Shown here piece by piece: positions 17,761-26,747 of a DNA stretch of 64,000 nucleotides. Below the pieces are notes generated by a model, which worked only from the letters and a program-made list of their open reading frames with translations, made no database searches and was not told the origin of the DNA. Origin of the DNA: Cyanobacterium stanieri PCC 7202 (GTDB lineage: Bacteria; Cyanobacteriota; Cyanobacteriia; Cyanobacteriales; Cyanobacteriaceae); the NCBI GenBank assembly GCA_000317655.1, contig CP003940.1:124001-188000 (forward strand). The letters run 5' to 3'. Within the stretch, counting starts at the first letter, position 1, and each line of letters starts with the position of its first letter. A program made the translations under genes and the position numbers.

Positions 17761-18486
17761 TTATTGATAATTAACCAATCGAGCAAAACTATCAGCAGTA
17801 AGACTAGCACCACCCACCAAAGCACCATCAATCTCAGACTGAGCCATGATTTCATCTACATTATCAGGTTTTACCGAACCACCATACTGGATAGTTACAT
17901 CCTTATTAGTTAATTGACTACGAATTAAACCAATAACTCGATTGGCCTCCGATGCCTCACAAGTATCCCCAGTACCGATCGCCCATATCGGTTCGTATGC
18001 TATAACTAAATTACTCTGATCAACATCGACCAAACCTTTTTTAAGTTGACCAAAAATTACCTGTTCTGTTTCTCCTGCATCCCTTTGGGCTTTACTTTCA
18101 CCCACACACAAAATAGGAATTAAACCATGACGTTGTGCCGCCAATAACCTTTTATTAACCGTCTCATCAGTTTCCCCAAAAAATTGGCGACGCTCACTAT
18201 GCCCTACAATGACATAATTTAGACCGATTTCTGTCAACATTTCACCAGAAACTTCCCCAGTAAATGCCCCTTGCTCTTCCCAGTGGATATTTTGAGCTCC
18301 TAACTTTACTCGACTACCATGTAGGTTTTTGGACATTACATTTAAAGTAGTAAAAGGTACACATAAAACCGCTTCCCTACCTTCAGGGGTTTCTTCTAAA
18401 TGGGGTAAAAAATCCTGTAAAAACTCCAAAGACTCCCTCTGGGTTTTGTGCATTTTCCAGTTACCAGCAATAATAATTTTACGCAC
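17761..18486 (-). CDS. tpiA: Triosephosphate isomerase
   Basis: A 241-residue TIM barrel that interconverts dihydroxyacetone phosphate and glyceraldehyde-3-phosphate in glycolysis and the Calvin-Benson cycle. Catalytic residues are visible: Lys in 'AGNWKMHKT', His in 'GHSERR' and Glu in '[11 protein letters not shown]'. The phosphate loop '[10 protein letters not shown]' and '[10 protein letters not shown]' are also present. The start is GTG at 18486, with AGGAG about 6 bases upstream. Confidence 0.98.
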   Translation of the reverse strand: MRKIIIAGNWKMHKTQRESLEFLQDFLPHLEETPEGREAVLCVPFTTLNVMSKNLHGSRVKLGAQNIHWEEQGAFTGEVSGEMLTEIGLNYVIVGHSERRQFFGETDETVNKRLLAAQRHGLIPILCVGESKAQRDAGETEQVIFGQLKKGLVDVDQSNLVIAYEPIWAIGTGDTCEASEANRVIGLIRSQLTNKDVTIQYGGSVKPDNVDEIMAQSEIDGALVGGASLTADSFARLVNYQ

Positions 18487-18765
18487 TTTTTCTCCTATAT
18501 TCTTTTTCTATGATGTAATTAGTTAACGTAAGTCCTTAATCTTCAGTTCTATCAAGATTTAGTGACTATTTCCTATAAAAGCCCTATTTTATAGCCAATC
18601 CGTTCTTTAAGCAAACATCAGATTTTTGGGCAATGAGGGGAAAACCGTATCTAAAAATTACCAAAAACCTTAATTATCTTGGTACCATACCCAGTTGCAT
18701 TTACCAAAACTAAGCGTTATGATGGATTTAATGACAAAAAAGCATTATAGGAGTCTTCTTTATTA

Positions 18766-18909
18766 ATGGATCAAATAGAGAAAATCATCGAGAAAATCAA
18801 AGAGTGGACTCAAAAGTTAATTGAGGCATTAGCAGGACCACAAGCAGAACCTGAACCAGAATTAATTCCTATTCCTGTGAGAGATCGTCCTTCTAATCGC
18901 TATCGTTAA
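18766..18909 (+). CDS. 47-residue hypothetical protein upstream of aroQ
   Basis: The frame starts at ATG 18766 and is preceded by ATAGGAG with 11 bases of spacing. The product begins MDQIEKIIEKIKEWTQK, an amphipathic charged helix. It continues with a proline/glutamate-rich linker and ends in DRPSNRYR. No family is recognised. The good ribosome-binding site, charged composition and 18-base distance to aroQ argue that it is real and co-transcribed. Confidence 0.6.
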   Translation: MDQIEKIIEKIKEWTQKLIEALAGPQAEPEPELIPIPVRDRPSNRYR

Positions 18910-18927
18910 TCATAGTGGTATAACAGT

Positions 18928-19380
18928 GTGTCTAACTTAAAAATTTTAGTCTTGCATGGCCCTAATCTCAATCTCTTGGGACAGCGAGAGCCTGAAATCT
19001 ACGGTAGTTTGACTCTCAAAGACGTGGATAACCTCCTTATGGAGAAAGGAAAAAGCATGGGAGTTGAAGTCGTCTGCTTTCAATCTAATCATGAAGGGGC
19101 GATCGTTGATTTTATCCATCAGGCTTTGGGAATTTACCAAGGTATTGTGATTAATGCTGGTGCTTATACTCACACTAGCGTAGCCATTAGGGATGCTTTG
19201 GCAGGGGTGAATCTTCCCACTGTGGAGGTTCACCTTAGCAATATCTACCGTCGTGAGGAATTTCGCCACCATTCCTATATTGCCCCCATCTCCATCGGGC
19301 AAATTAGCGGTTTTGGGGTGGATAGTTATTTATTGGGCTTACAGGCTTTAGTTAATCATATAACGTCCATTGGAACTTGA
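18928..19380 (+). CDS. aroQ: Type II 3-dehydroquinate dehydratase
   Basis: A 150-residue dodecameric shikimate-pathway enzyme that converts 3-dehydroquinate to 3-dehydroshikimate. Motifs: '[18 protein letters not shown]' (catalytic Tyr within the flexible lid), '[17 protein letters not shown]' and '[17 protein letters not shown]' (catalytic His). The start codon is GTG at 18928. The neighbour miaE, on the opposite strand, is a common companion in cyanobacteria as far as I recall. Confidence 0.97.
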   Translation: MSNLKILVLHGPNLNLLGQREPEIYGSLTLKDVDNLLMEKGKSMGVEVVCFQSNHEGAIVDFIHQALGIYQGIVINAGAYTHTSVAIRDALAGVNLPTVEVHLSNIYRREEFRHHSYIAPISIGQISGFGVDSYLLGLQALVNHITSIGT

Positions 19381-19476
19381 TGAAAAAGTCGATTAATTAA
19401 GATCGGGAATAGGCAATAGTTTTGTCACTTTTATCAGTTATCCTCTAAGTTTTTCAGGAAAGGGGAATTTTTTTAT

Positions 19477-19493
19477 GGTGGGCATTGCCCACC
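19477..19493. repeat. GGTGGGCATTGCCCACC palindrome
   Basis: A perfect 8-bp stem around one central base, followed by CTACTTTTTT. It therefore probably doubles as the terminator of aroQ. A near-identical palindrome (central A) is at 24341-24357. This short GC-rich unit is a widespread cyanobacterial repeat. Confidence 0.75.
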
Positions 19494-19501
19494 CTACTTT
19501 T

Positions 19502-19666
19502 TTACGGTTGGTTGGGCGTGGTGGCGTTATCACTATAAATATTTTCGATGGGTGCAGGTTGTGCCAAATCAGCTTTGATGAAACTACGGGCGCTGGTGGC
19601 AACTAGGGCAAAAATGGCGATCAGAATGGTAACTAAGGGAACTATTTGTTGACGGATAAATTGCAT
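19502..19666 (-). CDS. 54-residue single-pass membrane protein
   Basis: The frame runs from ATG 19666 to TAA 19502. The product starts MQFIRQQIVPLVTILIAIFA and continues LVATSARSFI, one transmembrane helix with positive residues before it. A short polar, proline-rich tail follows. The size and layout resemble small photosystem or thylakoid subunits, but I cannot match it to a named one. It lies downstream of miaE on the same strand, 107 bases away. Confidence 0.55.
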   Translation of the reverse strand: MQFIRQQIVPLVTILIAIFALVATSARSFIKADLAQPAPIENIYSDNATTPNQP

Positions 19667-19773
19667 GGATTTATTTTCAGGTTATTATTAATGCTTATGG
19701 TAATTTTACACTATTGCCTGTTGCCCATTCCCCATTGCCCACAGATCCCAAAAAATCTGATCCCGAGCTCAAG

Positions 19774-20367
19774 TTAACTGTGTATTCTCGGTTCAGGATA
19801 TAAGTTACTGAGAATATCGCTTTCTAGTTGGGCTAACTCTTGTAGTCGGGGTTCAATTTGTTCTTGATCACAGTATTTTTGAGCTAGTACCCAATAAATG
19901 CCGTAGTGTCTGGCTTCTGATGCCATTAATCCTCGATAAAATTTGGCTAGTTCGTCATCAGGGCAATTTTCGGCGAGTAATCCAAGGCGTTCGTGCGATC
20001 GCGCCTCAATCAATGCCGAAACTAATAGGGAATCCAAGAGACGATGGGGCTCATGTCTGCGAATAGCGCCCTTGAGGGTGGCACCATAGGGGGAAGGCTG
20101 GAGAGGGGCTAGGGGTATTCCCTTTTTTTGGAGCCATTGATTTACCTGTTCAAAATGTTCTAATTCCTCCTTGGCAATGGCTGTGAGTTGATAAATAAGA
20201 TCGGTATGGGAAGGATAACGAAAAAGAAGATTGACCGCTACTCCTGCGGCTTTACGCTCACAATGGGAGTGATCTAGGAGGATGGTATCGAGGTTATGGA
20301 GGGCTTGTTGTAACCATGCTTCGGAAGTAGGTTCACACAAGAGTTTGATCTTTGTTAATGTTTTCAC
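19774..20367 (-). CDS. miaE: tRNA-(ms2io6A37) hydroxylase MiaE-like
   Basis: A 197-residue ferritin-like diiron protein. Iron-ligand motifs are spread over four helices: 'HSHCERKAAGVAV' (Glu), 'AIAKEELEHFEQV' (ExxH), 'SALIEARSHERL' (Glu/ExxH-like) and 'LMASEARHYGIY' (ExxH). MiaE hydroxylates the isopentenyl group of ms2i6A at position 37 of tRNAs reading UNN codons. The start is GTG at 20367. Confidence 0.9.
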   Translation of the reverse strand: MKTLTKIKLLCEPTSEAWLQQALHNLDTILLDHSHCERKAAGVAVNLLFRYPSHTDLIYQLTAIAKEELEHFEQVNQWLQKKGIPLAPLQPSPYGATLKGAIRRHEPHRLLDSLLVSALIEARSHERLGLLAENCPDDELAKFYRGLMASEARHYGIYWVLAQKYCDQEQIEPRLQELAQLESDILSNLYPEPRIHS

Positions 20368-20591
20368 AAATATTTACCTAATTTTTATTAGTATTCGATT
20401 GTTTAAAGGAAAGAATTAAGGACAGAACATAGATCGAATATTTACAAATAATGAAATTTTAAGCTCAAAATTTTCGATAAATTTAATTATCCATTATTAA
20501 TTCTCAATTCTCAATTATTTATCAATATGCTTGTTAATTTTTCACCGATAAATAATAATATTAGAGAACCTTTGATACAGAGTAATAGCCG

Positions 20592-20993
20592 ATGAGCTTA
20601 GAATATCCCGAAGATTTAAAATATCTTGATTCCCATGAGTATGTACGCATAGAAGACGATGAAGACATCGCCACCATCGGCTTGAGTGCTTTTGCCCTTG
20701 AGGAATTGGGAGATGTAGTCTTTTTGGAGTTACCAGAATTAGGAGATGCGATCGCCCTTGGGGACAATATTGGTACGGTAGAATCTGTTAAGGCAGTGTC
20801 AGAAATTTATGCCCCCGTATCAGGCACAGTGGTTGACCGTAACGAAATGTTAATCGAACAACCAGAGGCGATCGCCGATGATCCTTACGGTGAAGGTTGG
20901 TTAGTCAAAGTGCGTTTGGATGATCCTAATGAGGAATTAGAAGATGCCCTCAGTGCCGAAGAATACCGAGCCTTAGTAGAACCCGAAGCCTAG
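20592..20993 (+). CDS. gcvH: Glycine cleavage system H protein
   Basis: A 133-residue lipoyl carrier that shuttles the aminomethyl group between the P and T proteins in glycine decarboxylation, part of photorespiration in cyanobacteria. The lipoylation lysine is in 'GTVESVKAVSEIYAPVSG'. The N-terminus 'YLDSHEYVRIEDDEDIATIGLSAFALEELGD' fits the family. No glycine riboswitch or other gcv gene was seen nearby. Its TAG stop overlaps the TAG of the convergent FAD oxidoreductase by 4 bases. Confidence 0.97.
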   Translation: MSLEYPEDLKYLDSHEYVRIEDDEDIATIGLSAFALEELGDVVFLELPELGDAIALGDNIGTVESVKAVSEIYAPVSGTVVDRNEMLIEQPEAIADDPYGEGWLVKVRLDDPNEELEDALSAEEYRALVEPEA

Positions 20994-22147
20994 GAGGTTT
21001 TGAGGGTAAAATCACCCTCCCCCGTGGTCAAAAAATGAGTGAATTTCCGAGCTAGGGGGGGAACAAACACAAAAGGGCTAGTAAATCCAGAAAATACCGA
21101 CAGCCCTTCCATTTCATCCACTCTACCCACCTGAAATGGTACACCTTTACTAAAAGCCACTTGGCAATTATGCCATTGCCCTTCGAGATGAGCTAAGGAA
21201 GGTAAATAATGGGCGATCGCCCCTCGAATCTTCTCCTCACTAGCCCTAGGTGCGACAGGAGCATGGGGATTGGTGCGAATTTGACTGATTTGACCTAAAC
21301 AAAGACTGCCATCTAAAAATTGAATTGCCCCCGGTTCTAGGACTTCTGCCTGTAAATCATCACTGGGATTTGTCCAAATAGAATCCTTTGCCAACGCCGT
21401 CACATCCTTCTCCATCAAAAATCGTGCCGTGGTGCTAGGCATCACCAAACAACGCAATTTAATATCCGTCGGTTTAGTTTTAATCAACTGGGCATGGGTA
21501 AAATAAATCGGTAAATTAACCCCCACCTTAGCCAACAGATGACGACAAAAAGCCCCCGCACATAAAATTATTTCCTCGGCAAAATAACTTTTTTCCTCTG
21601 TTTTGATGCCCACGGTGCGACTTCCTTTGGTTTCTAAATCCATCACCAATTCCTCTCGGATTTCTCCCCCCAATTTTTCAAAGGCTTTTTGATAACCCTC
21701 CATTACCCTGCGAGGATTAACATGACCATGGGGAAAACGTAAACAGCCAGAAATAGCCTCCCCATTTAACAAAGGCTCTCGGTTACAACTATCCTCAACA
21801 CTCAACAACTCAGGTTTAATCCAAAAATCTTGATAATTCTTCGCCACCTCATCAGGATTTTGAGCATGGGGAATGGTAAACAGTAAATCTAAATCTCGAT
21901 ATTGAATGTCATAATCTAGCTCATCCGTCAGATTTTGTTGAATTTTTAACCCTTCTTGACATAAAGATATGGTGCGATCGTCCGTACCACACCAATAAGC
22001 GATGCCCCCATAACTATAAACAGTTCCATTAGAAAAATTCAAGTTTTTTTCTACTAACAAAACCTTCCTATTTTGTTTCGCCAACTCATAAGCTAATGCA
22101 GAACCAGTCAAACCAGCACCAACTACGATCGCATCATAATTACTCAT
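20990..22147 (-). CDS. FAD-dependent oxidoreductase (DAO family)
   Basis: A 385-residue flavoprotein beginning MSNYDAIVVGAGLTGSALAYELAKQ with the GxGxxG motif, and an acidic residue after the second strand (LLVEKN). The middle contains 'FPHGHVNPRRVMEGY' and 'EIILCAGAFCRHLL', both typical of the glycine/sarcosine oxidase superfamily. Substrate unknown. It is distinct from the FAD oxidoreductase at 940-2034. Its end overlaps gcvH tail-to-tail. Confidence 0.85.
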   Translation of the reverse strand: MSNYDAIVVGAGLTGSALAYELAKQNRKVLLVEKNLNFSNGTVYSYGGIAYWCGTDDRTISLCQEGLKIQQNLTDELDYDIQYRDLDLLFTIPHAQNPDEVAKNYQDFWIKPELLSVEDSCNREPLLNGEAISGCLRFPHGHVNPRRVMEGYQKAFEKLGGEIREELVMDLETKGSRTVGIKTEEKSYFAEEIILCAGAFCRHLLAKVGVNLPIYFTHAQLIKTKPTDIKLRCLVMPSTTARFLMEKDVTALAKDSIWTNPSDDLQAEVLEPGAIQFLDGSLCLGQISQIRTNPHAPVAPRASEEKIRGAIAHYLPSLAHLEGQWHNCQVAFSKGVPFQVGRVDEMEGLSVFSGFTSPFVFVPPLARKFTHFLTTGEGDFTLKTS

Positions 22148-22297
22148 TGAAAACCCCTATTTTTTTATCACTTTATTTTATATGTGTTATAGTTATTTTT
22201 TAATATTTTATTAATAATTCAATTTTTATCAGTCATAATTTAGGATTTCGTGTACTAACATAATAACTGTTGTTTACAAAAAGACATAAATAACCTA

Positions 22298-24331
22298 ATG
22301 CGTAAACTAATTACCAAATACCTGAGTATCTTTATTCTCAGTTTGATTTTTATCATTAACTTTACCCCCCAAGCCTTTGCACAACTTCCCTTTTTCAACC
22401 TCCCCACCAGTAGTGTGGTGGACTTTCCCGAAACCCCAGATTGGGATTTGAATAAAGCTCGTCCATGCGGTAGATATTGGTGTAGTGACGTTTACCTGTT
22501 CGGTAATTCCGAACTAATGGAAGAACAATTAACCCTCGCCCTACCAAGGGAAGCAGAAAAAACATCCGCCGAAATTGCCATCGATGTTGAACAAAGAGCC
22601 AAATTTGTACAAAACATCTTTGAGGGTATTTTTCAAAGCATTATCAATTCAGAATCCTTTGAATTTTTAGAAGAAAGACAATCTTTAGGTTTTTGGTTTT
22701 TTAATAGAGAAAAACCCCGTCATCCCTTCACCCCCATCGTCGAAGTAGGAACAGAAAATAATCAAACCGTGGTATTTGTACCACGACAACCCACTTTAGG
22801 AATTTCCTCCCAAGCCCTTGTCACCGTTACCGAAGTAGATGCCAGTGCCAATGTCTCTACCATTCCCGAATTAGGACAAGAATGGAGGCAACAAGTGGCA
22901 AACTCCCTCAGTGATGCTTTATGGGGAGCAGAAATGAATCATCAACAACCCTTATTGAGATTTCAGCTATCAGTAATGGTTGTAATTATTGCCCTTATTT
23001 TTATTATCCTTGTAGATAAATTCAAAAGATTTATCAAGAAAATATCCAAAATTCTTCGACAAGAATTACAAGAGATAAGAAAAACCCTTACAGTTGATCC
23101 AGAAGCCCATAAAAAAGAGGACGAAAACACTCAAGTAACCACTGGAGTTACTACTGGTGGTTATAGCCAACCTATATCAGGTAGAATCCCCACCCAAGGA
23201 AAACCCGTCCCCAGAAAAATAGAACGATTTAGAAGAATATTAGCCAAACTTTTTAACGACAGTATTAACAATAGTATCCAAGTGATTGGGGAAGGGTTAC
23301 AAATCCCCACCAAAATTTTACCGAAAGTTTATCAACAAAGACAAAATGTTATTAAACAACAACTAAATCTAATCCAATTAGTTGTCAGAATTAGTTTACT
23401 AGCCCAAATTACTGCAATTTTACTCAGTTTGGGTACTATTGTGATTACCTTTAGGGAAACCCGTTATTTATTTAACCTCTTCTTTTCCCAAGCCATTCTT
23501 ATTCCTATTATCTGGATTGGTATTGTCTTGGTAGACAAAATAGGAGACTTTTGGATTGATTACACCCTCAACAGATGGGCCAAAGAAAGACAGGAATTAT
23601 TCCCCAACTCCAACCGCCCTACCCTAAGAGTCAATACCTATTCTCCTGCCCTTCAGGGAGCGACCACTTTCATTTTTACCGTCATTGGTCTTTCTTTGAC
23701 CTTTGCTTTTACCGGGCTAAATCCTAGCGTTGTGGCAGGGGCAGGGGCTGTGGCTGTGGTGTTTGCCTTCCTTTCCCGCAATCTTTTAGAAGATATGCTC
23801 AACGGTATTTTAATTTTATGTACTGATCGTTTTGCGGTGGGTGATGTGGTAGAAATTAATGGGTTAGCAGGTTGTGTAGAAACTATGAACCTTTATGCTA
23901 CTTCCTTGCGTAACTTGGATGGTCAACTAATTGTGATTCCCAATGGTCACATTTCTACGGTGATTAATATGACTAAAAATTGGTCTAGGGTCAACTTTAC
24001 CATCGAAATCGCTTGGAATCAGGACATTAAAACCGCTACTAATTTAATTCATGAGGTGGCAGAAAAACTTTATGAGGAACAAGAGTGGCAAGAAAAAATC
24101 CTCGAACCTGCGGATATTTTGGGTATTGAAAAGGTATCCCATGATGGTATTATGATTCGACTTTTGATTAAGACTTTACCTGCGGAACAATGGGCTGTGG
24201 GTAGAGAGTTACGATTAAGGGTTAAAGAAGCCTTTGATAGGGCTGGTATTTCCTTGGGTATTCCCCAAAGGGAAATCTGGCATCGTGAACCTAATCCACC
24301 TAATGGGGCAACGGCTTCTGTTAATAATTAA
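22298..24331 (+). CDS. Mechanosensitive ion channel family protein (MscS-like)
   Basis: A 677-residue protein with an N-terminal signal sequence (about 1-30), a periplasmic domain of about 190 residues and a transmembrane helix near 225-245. A basic cytoplasmic or linker region and further helices follow. The pore helix is the glycine/alanine-rich 'GLNPSVVAGAGAVAVVFAFLSRN', leading into the beta domain 'FAVGDVVEINGLAGCVETMNLYATSLRNLDGQLIVIPNG'. MscS channels release solutes on hypo-osmotic shock. The extra N-terminal domain makes it larger than E. coli MscS (286 aa). Confidence 0.93.
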   Translation: MRKLITKYLSIFILSLIFIINFTPQAFAQLPFFNLPTSSVVDFPETPDWDLNKARPCGRYWCSDVYLFGNSELMEEQLTLALPREAEKTSAEIAIDVEQRAKFVQNIFEGIFQSIINSESFEFLEERQSLGFWFFNREKPRHPFTPIVEVGTENNQTVVFVPRQPTLGISSQALVTVTEVDASANVSTIPELGQEWRQQVANSLSDALWGAEMNHQQPLLRFQLSVMVVIIALIFIILVDKFKRFIKKISKILRQELQEIRKTLTVDPEAHKKEDENTQVTTGVTTGGYSQPISGRIPTQGKPVPRKIERFRRILAKLFNDSINNSIQVIGEGLQIPTKILPKVYQQRQNVIKQQLNLIQLVVRISLLAQITAILLSLGTIVITFRETRYLFNLFFSQAILIPIIWIGIVLVDKIGDFWIDYTLNRWAKERQELFPNSNRPTLRVNTYSPALQGATTFIFTVIGLSLTFAFTGLNPSVVAGAGAVAVVFAFLSRNLLEDMLNGILILCTDRFAVGDVVEINGLAGCVETMNLYATSLRNLDGQLIVIPNGHISTVINMTKNWSRVNFTIEIAWNQDIKTATNLIHEVAEKLYEEQEWQEKILEPADILGIEKVSHDGIMIRLLIKTLPAEQWAVGRELRLRVKEAFDRAGISLGIPQREIWHREPNPPNGATASVNN

Positions 24332-24340
24332 GTTTTTAAT

Positions 24341-24357
24341 GGTGGGCAATGCCCACC
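24341..24357. repeat. GGTGGGCAATGCCCACC palindrome
   Basis: A perfect 8-bp stem with a single central base, between the MscS-like gene and the convergent chelatase gene. It is the same repeat as at 19477-19493. No strong T-run follows directly on the plus strand. Confidence 0.7.
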
Positions 24358-24374
24358 CGACGATAAATTTTTTA

Positions 24375-25373
24375 TTATGGAGTTTGCCAAATCCTTTGAT
24401 GATATGCTTCTGGCTTGGCTAGGGGATCCTCGCTTTCGTGGTGATGATGATGTCCATGGTCATGTCCATGGCTGTGAGAGTGAGAGTCAGGATTACCTAG
24501 GGCATTGAGACGGAATTTGCACATTTCGCAATTCATTTTTACTTCTCCTAGTTGGGTTTCGATTTCTCTTTCCCTAATTAGTTGAAGCAGTTGCGGTTGA
24601 ATGCCCATCTCGGGGAGGCAGTCAATTTGAATGTCTGAATATAGTTGTTGATGTTCTTGGCTAATGCGAAAAATCTTTTTCATTAATGCCCCCATAAACA
24701 GGAAGTAAGGCAGAACAATGATTCTTTTGGGTTGATATAGTAATGCTCTCTTAAATCCTTCTTCGAGGCGGGGGTGAGTAATGCCGATAAAACAGGTTTC
24801 AACGGTTTTGTAGCCACTTCCTTCCCACAAAATACGGGCAAATTTGAGCACATCGCCATTGGCATCAGGATCGCTAGAGCCTCTGCCCACGAACAATAAT
24901 ACTGTTTCTTCCCTAGAAATATTGTCGGGGTTATATGGAGGGGTATCAAGGAGGGCTAGTCTTTCTTGCCAGAGATCTAAAATACTAGGGTTAATGCCAA
25001 AGTGTCTACCATAGTGAAATTTTAGCTGAGGATATTTTAACCTAGTGCGATCTAGTTCGTTGGTAACGTCAAATTTGTTGTGACGGGCGGCAAACAAAAG
25101 AATAGGTAGAGCGGATATGTCTTCGTATCCTTGTTGGATACAAAAGTCTACTCCTTGGGCAATGGTGGGTTCTGTTAGTTCTAAAAAGCAGGGAATCACA
25201 GGGCGCGATTGATCTAGTTTTTGATAGGTTTCTACGAATTCCATGAATACGTCTCTACCGTTTTGATCCCTTGTACCATGACCTATCATTAGTAGGGGTC
25301 GTTGGATGGGTAATGGGGGGAGTTCGATTTTTAGGTGATCGTTGATGGGTTTTTCGATGATTACATTTCGCAT
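24375..25373 (-). CDS. cbiX: Sirohydrochlorin chelatase CbiX/SirB, long form with His-rich tail
   Basis: A 332-residue chelatase built from two CbiX half-domains. The first has '[21 protein letters not shown]' with the catalytic His; the second has '[24 protein letters not shown]'. The C-terminus carries an MxCxxC motif (MNCEMC, 280-285). A histidine-rich stretch (298-312, H-S-H-G-H-D-H-G-H5) follows. Both are known from the long CbiX of Bacillus megaterium, where MxCxxC binds an Fe-S cluster. It inserts Fe2+ (siroheme) or Co2+ (cobalamin) into sirohydrochlorin; which metal is used here cannot be told. Confidence 0.92.
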   Translation of the reverse strand: MRNVIIEKPINDHLKIELPPLPIQRPLLMIGHGTRDQNGRDVFMEFVETYQKLDQSRPVIPCFLELTEPTIAQGVDFCIQQGYEDISALPILLFAARHNKFDVTNELDRTRLKYPQLKFHYGRHFGINPSILDLWQERLALLDTPPYNPDNISREETVLLFVGRGSSDPDANGDVLKFARILWEGSGYKTVETCFIGITHPRLEEGFKRALLYQPKRIIVLPYFLFMGALMKKIFRISQEHQQLYSDIQIDCLPEMGIQPQLLQLIREREIETQLGEVKMNCEMCKFRLNALGNPDSHSHSHGHDHGHHHHHESEDPLAKPEAYHQRIWQTP

Positions 25374-25620
25374 TAAATTTTTTGGGTATGATTCCGAAAC
25401 TTTGTACTACTGTTGATTATACCGAAACCCTTAATTTCTCGTAAATCCTTGTGAGGGGGATATATCAATATTTTCTGGTTCAGTTGATCGTTGATAACTG
25501 ATAATGAATACTTATTTGTCAATTCTGATTTTCTAAATGCTAATTTACGATAGAGATCTATCTATTAAGGGGAATTTGTGCGATAATTATTGAGTTTAAG
25601 TCAAAAAAAGATAATTATCC

Positions 25621-25929
25621 ATGCCTGAAGCAGTAGGAGTTATTCAAACTTTGGGTTTTCCCTCTATCTTAGCGGCGGCGGATGCTATGGTAAAAAGCGC
25701 CCGAGTTACCCTTGTCTATTTTGATAAGGCTGAAAGTGGTCAATTTGCGATCGCCATTAGGGGAGCAGTATCCGAAGTAAACCGAGCCATGAAAGAGGGT
25801 TTGAGGGTAGCGGAGGAGGTGCTTGGGGGTGAAGTAATGAATCATTACATTGTCCCAAATCCACCGCCAAATGTGGTAGATGTGTTACCCATTGCCCATA
25901 ATGAAGTTTCTGATCCCTATCGGGTGTAA
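25621..25929 (+). CDS. ccmK3: Carboxysome shell protein CcmK3
   Basis: A 102-residue BMC-domain protein (AVGVIQTLGFPSILAAADAMVKSARVTLVYFD). The sequence after the second strand is 'KAESGQFAIAIRG'. It departs from the KIGSGR pore loop of major CcmK proteins and resembles Synechocystis CcmK3, as does 'HYIVPNPPPNVVDVLPI'. CcmK3 is a minor shell subunit reported to form mixed hexamers with CcmK4. It sits 89 bases upstream of ccmK4, away from any main ccm operon, which is the usual satellite-locus arrangement. Confidence 0.92.
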   Translation: MPEAVGVIQTLGFPSILAAADAMVKSARVTLVYFDKAESGQFAIAIRGAVSEVNRAMKEGLRVAEEVLGGEVMNHYIVPNPPPNVVDVLPIAHNEVSDPYRV

Positions 25930-26018
25930 TCCCCTAGGTTGAGTTGGTAAACAAGACAATTATTAAACCATTAAAATTAAATTTTTATATTTAGATAAAA
26001 TTACAGGAGTATATATTT

Positions 26019-26375
26019 ATGCCTTCACAGTCAGCAGTTGGCTCTATTGAAACAAAAGGATTTCCCGGTATTTTGGCGGCGGCAGATGCCATGGTTAAAG
26101 CTGGTAGAGTTACCCTTGTGGGTTATATCAGGGTTGGTAGCGCCCGTTTTACCGTTAATATTCGTGGTGATGTCTCGGAGGTCAAAACTGCAATGGCGGC
26201 GGGTATTGATGCGGTGAAGAAAGCTGAGGGTGCAACTTTGGAGTCTTGGGTGATTATCCCTCGTCCCCATCAAAATGTCTGTGCTGTATTACCTATCGAT
26301 TATACTGATGAGGTGGAATCTTATCGTCAAGCGGTGGAAGGAAATACTGCCCCCTATCTTACTTCTCAGTCTTAG
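26019..26375 (+). CDS. ccmK4: Carboxysome shell protein CcmK4
   Basis: A 118-residue BMC-domain protein: AVGSIETKGFPGILAAADAMVKAGRVTLVGYIRVGSARFTVNIRG. Its pore segment is RVGSAR. The C-terminal extension after 'VLPIDYTDEVESYRQAVEG' is slightly longer than in CcmK1/2. CcmK4 forms hexameric tiles of the beta-carboxysome shell. It is preceded by a good AGGAG-type site and followed by a strong terminator. It shares the operon with ccmK3. Confidence 0.94.
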   Translation: MPSQSAVGSIETKGFPGILAAADAMVKAGRVTLVGYIRVGSARFTVNIRGDVSEVKTAMAAGIDAVKKAEGATLESWVIIPRPHQNVCAVLPIDYTDEVESYRQAVEGNTAPYLTSQS

Positions 26376-26391
26376 ATAGTTGGGGATGGGA

Positions 26392-26419
26392 GGGTTGAAC
26401 CTTGTTCAACCCTTTTTTT
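26392..26419 (+). terminator. Terminator of the ccmK3-ccmK4 operon
   Basis: GGGTTGAAC (26392-26400), a 3-nt loop, GTTCAACCC (26404-26412), then TTTTTTT. This is a textbook 9-bp intrinsic terminator directly between ccmK4 and the convergent 2TM gene. Confidence 0.95.
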
Positions 26420-26433
26420 GGTTTTAGGGTTAT

Positions 26434-26685
26434 TTAATTTTTGGCTTTCGTATAATCAGCGATCGCACTTATATAAATAAAATGTGCAAGGAGAATAACA
26501 CTCCAAATGCCCGTTAACCAAGTAATCCAAAACCATTGGGCGTGTTGTAAATTGTGAAAAAACCACGCTCCCGAGTTGACGGCAATAAACAGGGCAACAT
26601 GAACTGCAAAATTCATGCGATCGTCTAATTTTCTATATTCGAGGTCATTTTCTCGATCTGGTTCTCTGGGCCAACGTGGAGGCAT
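26434..26685 (-). CDS. 2TM domain-containing small membrane protein
   Basis: An 83-residue protein with a charged N-terminus (PPRWPREPDRENDLEYRKLDDR) and two transmembrane helices separated by a short loop containing NLQHAQWFWITW. This matches the '2TM domain' family layout, whose role is unknown. The minus-strand gene ends 15 bases from the ccmK4 terminator. A MITE-like element starts 63 bases upstream. Confidence 0.75.
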   Translation of the reverse strand: MPPRWPREPDRENDLEYRKLDDRMNFAVHVALFIAVNSGAWFFHNLQHAQWFWITWLTGIWSVILLAHFIYISAIADYTKAKN

Positions 26686-26747
26686 AATTTAATTTTCAGA
26701 CTAACTATTATTCCCTGTCTATTCTACCAAAGAACCAGAAAAAGCAG

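Noticed and set aside
20368-20591. Glycine riboswitch ahead of gcvH
   Set aside because: No tandem conserved glycine-aptamer core could be seen in the 224-base leader; the sequence is AT-rich and unstructured by eye.
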